Shown here in pieces: positions 8,958-15,321 of a stretch of DNA of 25,309 nucleotides. The stretch's first letter is position 1; the number at the start of each line of letters is the position of its first letter. The notes beneath the pieces were generated by a model. The model was given only the letters and a program-made list of their open reading frames with translations, made no database searches and was not told where the DNA came from. The stretch spans positions 1-25,309 of the forward strand of contig JAFGQM010000097.1 in NCBI GenBank assembly GCA_016935655.1, given 5' to 3'. The stretch comes from Candidatus Altarchaeota archaeon. GTDB taxonomy: Archaea > Altiarchaeota > Altiarchaeia > JAFGQM01. The translations under genes were made by a program, and so were the position numbers.

Positions 8958-9260
8958 ATGAGAAATAGATATGTAGATAGACTGTGTGAGCGGGCACTTT
9001 CGAGGGCGCGAGAACCGTGCGTTGTAAAACCTACCAACAATAACAGCGAAAGAAATTATGAAGGTGAGGCTGGCGAGTGGGTCAAAAGAGCCGAGGTCAT
9101 AGAGAGGCAAGTCAAGTATTTCAAGATGTGCGGCAAGTATACCCAGGCCGGTCTGGCCGAACAAAAACTTGTGATCCTGCAAAGGAAGATAGAGCAACTG
9201 AATGGTTCTGGGGGGGCTTGTGAGGTCGAGGGTTACAGTATAGAGGACTCGTCCCCGTAA
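8958..9260 (+). CDS. Small hypothetical protein with central helical segment
   Basis: 100 residues, no family recognised. The codons from residue 35 onward show the AGG/ATA and G/C-ending pattern of neighbouring real genes, and a TATA box stands at the right distance, so I take it as real. Residues 38-82 (GEWVKRAEVIERQVKYF, then AEQKLVILQRKIEQL) look like one long helix or a helix pair with heptad-like leucine and isoleucine spacing. The N-terminal 30 residues are basic and probably disordered, and the tail is acidic. Three cysteines (10, 21, 58) plus Cys88 show no recognised metal-binding spacing. There is no signal peptide or membrane segment. It stands alone between the cyclodeaminase and uppS. 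Confidence 0.6.
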   Translation: MRNRYVDRLCERALSRAREPCVVKPTNNNSERNYEGEAGEWVKRAEVIERQVKYFKMCGKYTQAGLAEQKLVILQRKIEQLNGSGGACEVEGYSIEDSSP

Positions 9261-9342
9261 ACTTCATAGTTATTTCCGATATTTATTCTTCTGTTCTCAA
9301 ATTAGGCTGCGTGCAGTTATTCCTGTAAAAGGTGGTTTTTAT

Positions 9343-10029
9343 ATGAAAGTTCCTGAGCATATTGCCCTTATTCCTGACGGTAACAGGAGATGGGCAAAAA
9401 ACAATAATTTGGATCCTTGGGAGGGCCATAGGGTCGGCATCGAAAGGTTCAGGGAGTTCCTTAATTGGTCCTATGACCTGGGGGTAAAACACGTAACGGC
9501 CTTCTCATTGTCCAAGGAGAATCTGGACAAACGGAAGAACCGGGAGGTGGACGCACTTTTCAGATTGTATGAGGTATACCTTGGAGTGCTTCTGGACTCC
9601 CCGGACTTGCACAAACGGAGGATACGGGTCTACTTTGTGGGCGATCTAGGTGTGTTCCCACAGAATATCCTGGACCTAATATCCAAAGTGGAGGGGAAGT
9701 CAAAAGGCTACAAGAACGGCTCACTCACGCTTTGCATGAACTACTCTGGTAGGGGGGAGCTAGTGAATGCCGTAAGGGGGATCTTAAGGGAAAAAATAGA
9801 GCCAGAGAGGGTTGATGAGGCTATTTTTCAGAAGCATCTGCAGACCAAGGTCCCGGAACCTGGCCTGCTGATAAGAACTGCTGAGAGGAGGATAAGCAAT
9901 TTCCTCCTCTGGCAGCTCGCATATACGGAGATATACTTCTGCCCCAAGCTGTTCCCGGATTTCACTAAGGACGATTTGACGGATGCTATAAAACAATACA
10001 ACCAAACAAGGAGGAAGTTCGGGGAATAA
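9343..10029 (+). CDS. uppS: Cis-prenyltransferase (undecaprenyl/polyprenyl diphosphate synthase family)
   Basis: 228 residues, slightly short for the family. It should extend an allylic diphosphate with isopentenyl diphosphate to make the long polyprenol carrier that archaea use for glycosylation. The catalytic opening HIALIPDGNRRWAK carries Asp12 and the diphosphate-binding Gly-Asn-Arg-Arg at 13-16. MNYSGRGELVNA and ISNFLLWQLAYTEIYF are further family motifs. In the C-terminal signature the usual RTSGExR reads RTAERR at 178-183, one residue shorter, and the preceding PDPDLL-type segment reads PEPGLL. A GGTGG stretch at 9331-9335 is a fair ribosome binding site for this ATG. The next gene starts one base after the stop. 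Confidence 0.93.
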   Translation: MKVPEHIALIPDGNRRWAKNNNLDPWEGHRVGIERFREFLNWSYDLGVKHVTAFSLSKENLDKRKNREVDALFRLYEVYLGVLLDSPDLHKRRIRVYFVGDLGVFPQNILDLISKVEGKSKGYKNGSLTLCMNYSGRGELVNAVRGILREKIEPERVDEAIFQKHLQTKVPEPGLLIRTAERRISNFLLWQLAYTEIYFCPKLFPDFTKDDLTDAIKQYNQTRRKFGE

Positions 10030-10030
10030 G

Positions 10031-10519
10031 ATGATACTTGGAAGAAGCGAGATCCTAAAGCTGGTGAAAGAGAAGAAGCTTATTGAGGGCTTCAACGAGG
10101 GTTGCTTGGAGGGCGCAGGCTATGACCTAAGGGTCGGCAACTTCTACAGGATAGAAGGCAGCGCGCACCTGGGCAAGGAGACTAGAAAGCTGCCCGATGC
10201 AAAAGAGATAAAATCCGAAGGATACAACATCAAACCCGGCGAGTACATACTTGTGAAGACAATGGAGAAGGTGAACATGCCAAACGATGTAGCTGCGCGC
10301 GTACTCAACAGGAGCTCTGTGTTCAGGTCAGGGTGCAACTCAATCCATGCCTTCGTGGACCCCGGCTTCACTGGGAATCTGACCTTCGGTTTCCAGAACA
10401 TCGGGGCTAACGAGTTCGTCCTGGAAAAGGGTGCAAAGATCGCCCAGATAATATTCGAAGAAGTCAAGGGGGAAACCAAGCCCTACAACGGGAGATACCA
10501 GGGCGGAAAGGTGGTATGA
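10031..10519 (+). CDS. dut: dCTP deaminase/dUTPase superfamily protein, probably an archaeal dUTPase
   Basis: 162 residues. The fold marks are AGYDLRVG at 29-36, RSSVFRSG at 94-101, VDPGFTGNLTF from 109, and the C-terminal GRYQGG that closes over the nucleotide. In dCTP deaminases the catalytic glutamate lies in the strand after this VDPG motif (LEF or LEL). Here that position is Gly120 (LTFGFQN), so deamination by the usual mechanism is unlikely and dUTP hydrolysis is the better guess; related archaeal proteins also lack the glutamate. It would keep dUTP out of DNA and supply dUMP. It follows uppS by one base, so it is probably co-transcribed, and its stop directly abuts the convergent archaemetzincin stop. 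The choice between dut and dcd rests on one residue. Confidence 0.8.
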   Translation: MILGRSEILKLVKEKKLIEGFNEGCLEGAGYDLRVGNFYRIEGSAHLGKETRKLPDAKEIKSEGYNIKPGEYILVKTMEKVNMPNDVAARVLNRSSVFRSGCNSIHAFVDPGFTGNLTFGFQNIGANEFVLEKGAKIAQIIFEEVKGETKPYNGRYQGGKVV

Positions 10520-11056
10520 CTATTTCAGGTTTTCCCTTAGCATTTCCCTGCAGTCCTCGCAAAAGTATTTCTCCTTCTCGTCCACGGACAGGATGTGGTT
10601 TGAGAAGAACATCACGCATTCATTCTTCTTGCAGTGGTCGAGCCCGAAGCAATGGCCCAGCTCATGAATGGTCTCTTTGATTGCCCTCTCCTTAAGCCTG
10701 TCGTAATTGCTCTCCTTTCCGTAGAAGCGCTGGTCCAGGCGGTAGAGGGATACCATGCATATACTCTGGCCCTTTTGCGCGACACCGAAGACGAAGTTCA
10801 TGCCTTCCATGTACACGTCCACATTGCAAACCGCCAGTATCTTATCCCCGCCGATTTTCTTCGCATAGCCACTTAAATACTCTACAAGCTTGCTAGCGTC
10901 GTATTGCTCTCTAGCCTTATCGTAAACGTCATCTGGCAGGGAAACCAAGGCTTTCTCTATCTCCACCTTAGTCAAGAATGACCTTCCTATCTCCTCTTTG
11001 AGATCGTTCAGAATCTTATCACTAACGCTCAAGAGCGGCAGAAGTTTTATGACCAT
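10520..11056 (-). CDS. amzA: Archaemetzincin (zinc metalloprotease)
   Basis: 178 residues, the normal size. The extended zinc-binding site HELGHCFGLDH at 131-141 gives ligands His131, His135 and His141 with general base Glu132. It runs into the archaemetzincin-specific cysteine pattern Cys142, Cys147, then Cys166 and Cys169 (FCEDC), which holds a second structural zinc. There is no signal peptide, so it is cytoplasmic. The natural substrate of the archaeal family is not established. The stop directly abuts the dut stop. No partner gene is evident; the gene downstream of amzA runs towards it. Confidence 0.95.
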   Translation of the reverse strand: MVIKLLPLLSVSDKILNDLKEEIGRSFLTKVEIEKALVSLPDDVYDKAREQYDASKLVEYLSGYAKKIGGDKILAVCNVDVYMEGMNFVFGVAQKGQSICMVSLYRLDQRFYGKESNYDRLKERAIKETIHELGHCFGLDHCKKNECVMFFSNHILSVDEKEKYFCEDCREMLRENLK

Positions 11057-11126
11057 GGCTAGATTACAATCTAAAAGGTCAAAAATGAAAAACGGGTCGG
11101 GCTTGCGGAGTTGTGGACTTGAGAGT

Positions 11127-11966
11127 CTATCTCTTTTTCAATCTTGAGCCGCATTCATCGCAGAACGTGGCGTTAGCTTGATTCTGGTTGCCGCAATTCG
11201 GGCAAGCCAGGGTCTTACCAGCTTTCTTAGTTGCTGTAGCCTCAGGCTCTGCTTCAGGGACCGGCTGCGGAGGTTGCTGAACAGACTGCTGCGGAGGATA
11301 ATAACCCGGAGTCGCCTGGATTATGTTGGTCGTAGAAGCCTGCGGCACAGACCCGGCAGGTTTCGATAAAATCGCGGAGATGATGGCGCCGCCGATGCCG
11401 CCCAATACACCGACGATTAACGGGATTATTAGAAGTACGATTATCCAGCCGAGTATATCGCCGGGGCTGATACTGCCCATGCTAGACACCGGAGTACCGA
11501 TCCCGGGCCCTGTTTGAGACGCTAGCCCTGTAATCGAGCTAGCAGAGCCATAGCCATCATAATAGCCATAGTCCATGGATGCAGAGTCCATAGAGGTGGC
11601 TACGGTCCCCACAGCCGCCAGATAGATGAAGAATACCATCAAGAAACTGACATAATAACCAAGCAGGTTTGACACAAAACCCGCAATAAAGCCACGTCCT
11701 GCACCACCCTTGGCTATCAACCCTGCCAACACTCCAGCTATCAGTGGGACAAACAAAGCACCTATGAAATGGGTTGTGAAAACACCAGAGAACAGGAAAG
11801 CCCAGCCAGGTATTACTGTGCCCAAAAGAGCGCCATAGCCTCCTAAGGAAACACAGATCCCCATTATACAAAATGGTATCAGCATCCCTAAGATTGCATT
11901 AAGTCCCAGGAAGACCAAAAAACCGACCAGAAGGCCAACCCCCATCGAACCCTGTTCATACGCCAT
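11127..11966 (-). CDS. Membrane protein (DUF5518-like) with C-terminal zinc ribbon
   Basis: 279 residues. Hydrophobic segments lie at about 8-32, 34-60, 65-86, 92-120 and 172-201, with glycine-rich helices (PLIAGVLAGLIAKGGAGRGFIAGF) typical of small archaeal DUF5518-like membrane proteins. A loop at 121-165 rich in Ser, Gly and Tyr lies between the last two. After a Pro/Gln linker (205-245) comes a zinc ribbon with Cys255, Cys258, Cys269 and Cys272 (CPNCGN and FCDECGSRL), a common prokaryotic adaptor end. The core is paralogous to the next gene upstream, sharing the MAY..GS start, the PLIAG core and the GGIGG...SK end. It has its own TATA box 30 nt before the ATG. Function unknown. Confidence 0.85.
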   Translation of the reverse strand: MAYEQGSMGVGLLVGFLVFLGLNAILGMLIPFCIMGICVSLGGYGALLGTVIPGWAFLFSGVFTTHFIGALFVPLIAGVLAGLIAKGGAGRGFIAGFVSNLLGYYVSFLMVFFIYLAAVGTVATSMDSASMDYGYYDGYGSASSITGLASQTGPGIGTPVSSMGSISPGDILGWIIVLLIIPLIVGVLGGIGGAIISAILSKPAGSVPQASTTNIIQATPGYYPPQQSVQQPPQPVPEAEPEATATKKAGKTLACPNCGNQNQANATFCDECGSRLKKR

Positions 11967-11994
11967 TTTATAGCCTAAAGTAAATGATTACTCC

Positions 11995-12002
11995 TATAAA
12001 AA
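11995..12002 (-). promoter_or_regulatory. TATA box for the zinc-ribbon membrane protein
   Basis: TTTTTATA on the minus strand lies 29-36 nt before the ATG at 11966, implying a nearly leaderless mRNA. The surrounding 119-nt gap (11967-12085) is A/T-rich, holds T-runs that could end the upstream transcript, and shows no RNA gene. Confidence 0.5.
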
Positions 12003-12085
12003 TACATATGTTCGAATACAATGGATTAAATAGTATTTTTAGAATTACTCTTTTGTATTATATAGTTTGGATTAACCCTCCAAAA

Positions 12086-13102
12086 TCAGTCTTCTTCTAT
12101 GAGTCTGGCCGGCTTGTCCTTCAAGGACTTACGCAGCTCTCGTATTATCGGGGAGATGCTCTCAGTCTCCTCCCCCCCCTCGGCATCCGACCCTTCAGTA
12201 TCTGCAGGCTCCTTCTGCCCCTTTGGAGCAGGAGGCTCTTCAACTAGTCGCTCCTCCGGTTCCTCTGGCTGCTCAAGTGGTTCCTCACTCAGCTGCTGGT
12301 CTAGTCTTTCCTCTAGCTGCTCAACTGATTGCTGTTCTGGTTCAATTGGTTGCGGTTCTGGTTCCGCTATAGCTTCTGGCTCTTCCCCCGATGTTTCCCC
12401 CACCGGCTCTTTTGTCTTGGAGGCCAATATCCTCTCTATCCGGCTAGAAATTTGTTCTTTGCTATCCCCCTCTTGGATCCCGGAAGCCTCTGACTCAGCC
12501 CTGCCATAAATTTCCGAGGGGCTCATTAGAGTTTTGGATTCCTTCTTCCTAAATGGCAACGCATTAGTCAGCTTGCTGAAAGCAGACTTATACGCCAAGC
12601 TAGCGTACTTGGACAGGACAAATACGGACAGGATTCCGCCTATCCCAGACAGGATGGCCAGTGGTAGTGGTACTGTAAAAAGGAAGAGTAGAAAACCGAG
12701 GATTCCTGACGGTGGTAGGGCAACTGTCACATCCCCAAAAATAGGGAAAATGGACAACAGGATAAGTAAGACTATGGCAAGATAGTAATATGCGAACCCT
12801 AGGCCGAAACCCACCCAGAAGCCCCTCCTAGGCGCACCTCTGGCTAGCATACCCGAGAATATACCTGCTACCAGGGGTATTATCAAAGCTGGCAAAAAGA
12901 GGTTTATGTCATCTATGCCTAGGTCGGATTCAGAGACGATATTGTTGGTTATCTCCCTCCACTTGGGTATTACGACGCCATCAAGTAGGCGATCCGGCGA
13001 AAGCGGGCCTTTGTCAAGGAGCACAAAGAGTACATTTAAGAGAAATAACACTAAAAGACCAACTATCAGAGCCCCTCTTGTAGAACCCTTCCTATAAGCC
13101 AT
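12086..13102 (-). CDS. Membrane protein (DUF5518-like paralog) with long acidic tail
   Basis: 338 residues. Membrane segments lie at about 9-29, 68-88, 93-121 and 133-165. It matches the neighbouring 279-residue protein at the start (MAYRKGSTRGALIVG), in the core (IIPLVAGIFSGMLARGAPRRGF) and at the last helix (SGIGGILSVFVLSK). It then diverges. Residues 185-338 form a highly charged tail with low-complexity Glu/Pro/Gln from about 233 to 292 and no zinc ribbon, ending in a short helical RELRKSLKDK segment. The tail is probably cytoplasmic and disordered, but topology is not settled by sequence alone. It starts 36 nt after nadA on the same strand and may be the last gene of that transcript. Function unknown. 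Confidence 0.85.
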   Translation of the reverse strand: MAYRKGSTRGALIVGLLVLFLLNVLFVLLDKGPLSPDRLLDGVVIPKWREITNNIVSESDLGIDDINLFLPALIIPLVAGIFSGMLARGAPRRGFWVGFGLGFAYYYLAIVLLILLSIFPIFGDVTVALPPSGILGFLLFLFTVPLPLAILSGIGGILSVFVLSKYASLAYKSAFSKLTNALPFRKKESKTLMSPSEIYGRAESEASGIQEGDSKEQISSRIERILASKTKEPVGETSGEEPEAIAEPEPQPIEPEQQSVEQLEERLDQQLSEEPLEQPEEPEERLVEEPPAPKGQKEPADTEGSDAEGGEETESISPIIRELRKSLKDKPARLIEED

Positions 13103-13138
13103 TTTCTGTTTAAAATAATGGAACCGGGTAAAAAAAGG

Positions 13139-14047
13139 TTACCGCGACAAATCGAGCATTCTCTGGATGGCGTTTCTGGACCCAGACAATGTTGGTTCCG
13201 GTACTATAATCTCAGGCTTCTCATTCTTCAACGCTGATAGCATCTTATCCAGCGTGTTCATCTTCATGTTCGGGCATATGGTCGTCTCTGACAGTGGATA
13301 AAACAACTTAGCGGGATTTTCCTTCTGGAGCCTGTGCAACATGCCGTTTTCAGTCCCGATCACAAACTCTCTGGTTTTTGATTCCGTACAGTATCTAAGG
13401 ATACCATTCGTAGATGCCACCCAATCGGCAGCCTCTTGCACCTCTGGTATGCATTCTGGATGAACCACCACTTTTGCATTGGGATGTTTTTCCTTCGCCT
13501 CTAGGAGATCATCCATGGACATTTGGTGGTGAGTGGGACACAGTCCTGTTGGCGGGGCCACGATGAGTCTCTTATCTGTCTTCTTACTGACATAGTAGGC
13601 CAGATTTTGGTCCGGCCCGAATATCACGGTGTCTGAGTCCATAGCTTGGACTATTTTATCGGCGTTCGCCGAGGTGCATATGCAGTCGGCTTCCACCTTC
13701 TCCCAAGCGTTTGTGTTTATGTAAAGCACCGTCTTTGCCCCCGGGTTTTGTCTCTTTACCTTGACAAGTTCATCCAGCTTGAGCTGGTCTGCTAAAGGGC
13801 AGAGAGCTGACACATCTGGGACCAAAACCTTTTTTTTCGGATTGAGGATCTTAGCGGTCTCGGCCATGAATTTCACACCGCAGAACAGTATTATGTCCGC
13901 GTTTGTATCAGAGGCTTTCTGGGAAAGATCCAAAGAGTCCCCCACGTGGTCTGCGATGTCCTGTATCTCTGACCTCTGGTAGTTATGGGCTAGGATAGTT
14001 GCATTCTTCTGCTTTGCAAGTCTGAGGATTTCCTCTTGGAGATTCAT
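13139..14047 (-). CDS. nadA: Quinolinate synthase
   Basis: 302 residues, the normal archaeal length. It condenses iminoaspartate with dihydroxyacetone phosphate to quinolinate, the precursor of NAD. The three cluster-binding cysteines are Cys83 (ALCPLAD), Cys170 (GLCPTHH) and Cys258 (TICPNMK), which matches the known [4Fe-4S] site. HNYQ at 21-24 and HPE at 196-198 are the substrate-binding motifs. The partner genes for iminoaspartate formation and phosphoribosyl transfer are not in the window, but an NAD kinase lies 5.5 kb away. It follows the 122-residue gene by 16 nt on the same strand. Confidence 0.97.
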   Translation of the reverse strand: MNLQEEILRLAKQKNATILAHNYQRSEIQDIADHVGDSLDLSQKASDTNADIILFCGVKFMAETAKILNPKKKVLVPDVSALCPLADQLKLDELVKVKRQNPGAKTVLYINTNAWEKVEADCICTSANADKIVQAMDSDTVIFGPDQNLAYYVSKKTDKRLIVAPPTGLCPTHHQMSMDDLLEAKEKHPNAKVVVHPECIPEVQEAADWVASTNGILRYCTESKTREFVIGTENGMLHRLQKENPAKLFYPLSETTICPNMKMNTLDKMLSALKNEKPEIIVPEPTLSGSRNAIQRMLDLSR

Positions 14048-14063
14048 ACTGATTTATTGCTTG

Positions 14064-14432
14064 TTATGGTAAAAAAGACTTTGACTTCCCGATAAGCACC
14101 ACAAGCTCATAGAGCACTCTATGGGCCTCCTTATCTGTTTTAGCCTTCTTTACGACTATCCTACCACTGGCCAGAACCGAGATTTCGGTTTCCCTAAAAA
14201 CAGCCTTTAGAAGACCCAACTCCTTTGAGCATTTGATGTCCGTAAAGTCTTTAGCCCCCCCTAATGCATTGCAAAGTTTTTCTATGTCTAGTAATCTCTC
14301 TAGAGCGTCCACGCCCGTGGATCTTACCCGCATATGTATCTGGCATCTGCCATCCGTAGTGCAGGGTTTAACCTCTGAGATTTGTGAATCAGGAAACGCC
14401 TTTTTTATTTTTTTTAGGTAGTCTTTTTCCAT
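14064..14432 (-). CDS. Small hypothetical protein upstream of nadA, possible TBP-like half-domain
   Basis: 122 residues, no family recognised with certainty. Four cysteines (24, 30, 54, 68) could bind metal, though their spacing is not a known motif. The stretch from residue 83 on (EISVLASGRIVVKKAKTD, then a KEAHRVLYEL helix) resembles the strand-strand-helix repeat of TATA-binding protein, where a line like SSGKIVxTGAKSxEEA is typical; the resemblance covers one half-repeat. The gene precedes nadA by 16 nt and is probably co-transcribed. A helper role for the iron-sulfur enzyme or for NAD regulation is only a guess. A perfect 6-bp inverted repeat sits just before its start. Confidence 0.75.
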   Translation of the reverse strand: MEKDYLKKIKKAFPDSQISEVKPCTTDGRCQIHMRVRSTGVDALERLLDIEKLCNALGGAKDFTDIKCSKELGLLKAVFRETEISVLASGRIVVKKAKTDKEAHRVLYELVVLIGKSKSFLP

Positions 14433-14435
14433 TTT

Positions 14436-14451
14436 ATGCTATTCTTAGCAT
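14436..14451. promoter_or_regulatory. Inverted repeat in the leader of the nadA operon
   Basis: ATGCTATTCTTAGCAT is a perfect 6-bp inverted repeat with a 4-nt loop. It lies 3 nt upstream of the start codon of the first gene of the presumed nadA operon. It could be an operator or a small hairpin in the leader. Its use is inferred from position alone. Confidence 0.3.
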
Positions 14452-14484
14452 TCCCGAGGGGAAAAGTGTGGGGGTTCAAGTAAA

Positions 14485-14495
14485 CTTTTTATTTA
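14485..14495 (+). promoter_or_regulatory. TATA-like box upstream of the DUF116 gene
   Basis: CTTTTTATTTA lies about 50-59 nt before the ATG at 14544. Transcription would begin near 14516-14520, leaving a leader of about 25 nt. Assigned on resemblance and position. Confidence 0.4.
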
Positions 14496-14543
14496 TGATA
14501 CACTCAAAGATATGACCCAAATTCCTTTGGATGTTGGTTTGCG

Positions 14544-15317
14544 ATGGTTCAAGAAAAGAATACTGGTTTGCCAAAGAGGGTTCTTGGCAACGAATGGAAG
14601 GACTGGGACGGCCAGCCGCCTAGGGATGCAGAGGCGTCCATAGCGCTTTTCATAAGGATGTGCTCATTTGCACTTCTATTGTTAGTATCAACCATATTCT
14701 TCGTCTGGTACATGATAAGCCCCCGCCTCTTCTCGTTGAGCTCCGATGTTGCCAACGCTATAAGAAGCGCTATCATAATATCGGTGATAGTCTTCATCGT
14801 ATGGTTCTTCTTGGTTCTGTTGGAGGTCCTGGTACTGCGTCGGTTGTTCCTTGTAAAGAAGACCCACGTGCTGTTCTTAAAGCTATTCTACCCCCTGAGT
14901 AACAAGGCCAGAAAGCTGCTGAGGGTAAACAGAGACTCGTTCGGGAACTCGTTCGTGAAGGTATCAAACTTCCTGATTGGAGGACCAAGATCGCAGGAGT
15001 TCCGCAAGACTATTGTGCTGCTGCCACGGTGCTTGAGGAAGGAGATCAGGGATAGTATTCAAGCGGTTACAAAGATAAAGAATATACCCGTGTACATCGT
15101 CGGCGGGGGTGAGGAAGCGCGGTGCGTCATCACTAGGGAAAAACCAGACTCTGTGATAGCCGTCGCTTGCGAGAGGGATCTGGTGGCCGGCATAACCGAC
15201 ATCTTCGATAAAATCCCTGTAATCGGCATCCCGAACAAGAGGCCTAGCGGGCCATGCAAGGATACGTTCGTGGATATCGAGAAATTCAAGCAGGCCCTGT
15301 GTACTTTCTCTGTTTAG
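14544..15317 (+). CDS. DUF116 family membrane-anchored protein, cysteine-poor form
   Basis: 257 residues. Two membrane helices lie at about 34-57 and 74-98. The C-terminal domain carries the DUF116 marks LLPRCLR (159-165), IVGGGEEARCVI, PDSVIAVACERDLVAGI (201-217) and VIGIPNKRPSGPCKDTFVD (226-244). As I recall the family, a cysteine-rich segment with CxxCGxC follows LPxCLQ. Here that segment is absent and the chain runs straight from LPRCLRKEIRD to IPVYIVGGG. Cys163, Cys209 and Cys238 remain, so a cluster held by fewer cysteines, or none, is possible. No in-frame start exists shortly upstream. The stop lies 4 nt from the convergent glmS stop. The family function is unknown. Confidence 0.85.
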   Translation: MVQEKNTGLPKRVLGNEWKDWDGQPPRDAEASIALFIRMCSFALLLLVSTIFFVWYMISPRLFSLSSDVANAIRSAIIISVIVFIVWFFLVLLEVLVLRRLFLVKKTHVLFLKLFYPLSNKARKLLRVNRDSFGNSFVKVSNFLIGGPRSQEFRKTIVLLPRCLRKEIRDSIQAVTKIKNIPVYIVGGGEEARCVITREKPDSVIAVACERDLVAGITDIFDKIPVIGIPNKRPSGPCKDTFVDIEKFKQALCTFSV

Positions 15318-15321
15318 CCCT

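Noticed and set aside
11967..12085. Longest gap checked for a tRNA or small RNA
   Set aside because: A/T-rich with T-runs and a TATA box; no cloverleaf, no C/D box pair and no conserved stem found by eye.
12099..12509. Serine/glycine-rich plus-strand frame opposite the acidic tail
   Set aside because: It is the reverse complement of Glu/Pro/Gln codons, which automatically reads as Ser/Gly/Cys; not a real repeat protein.
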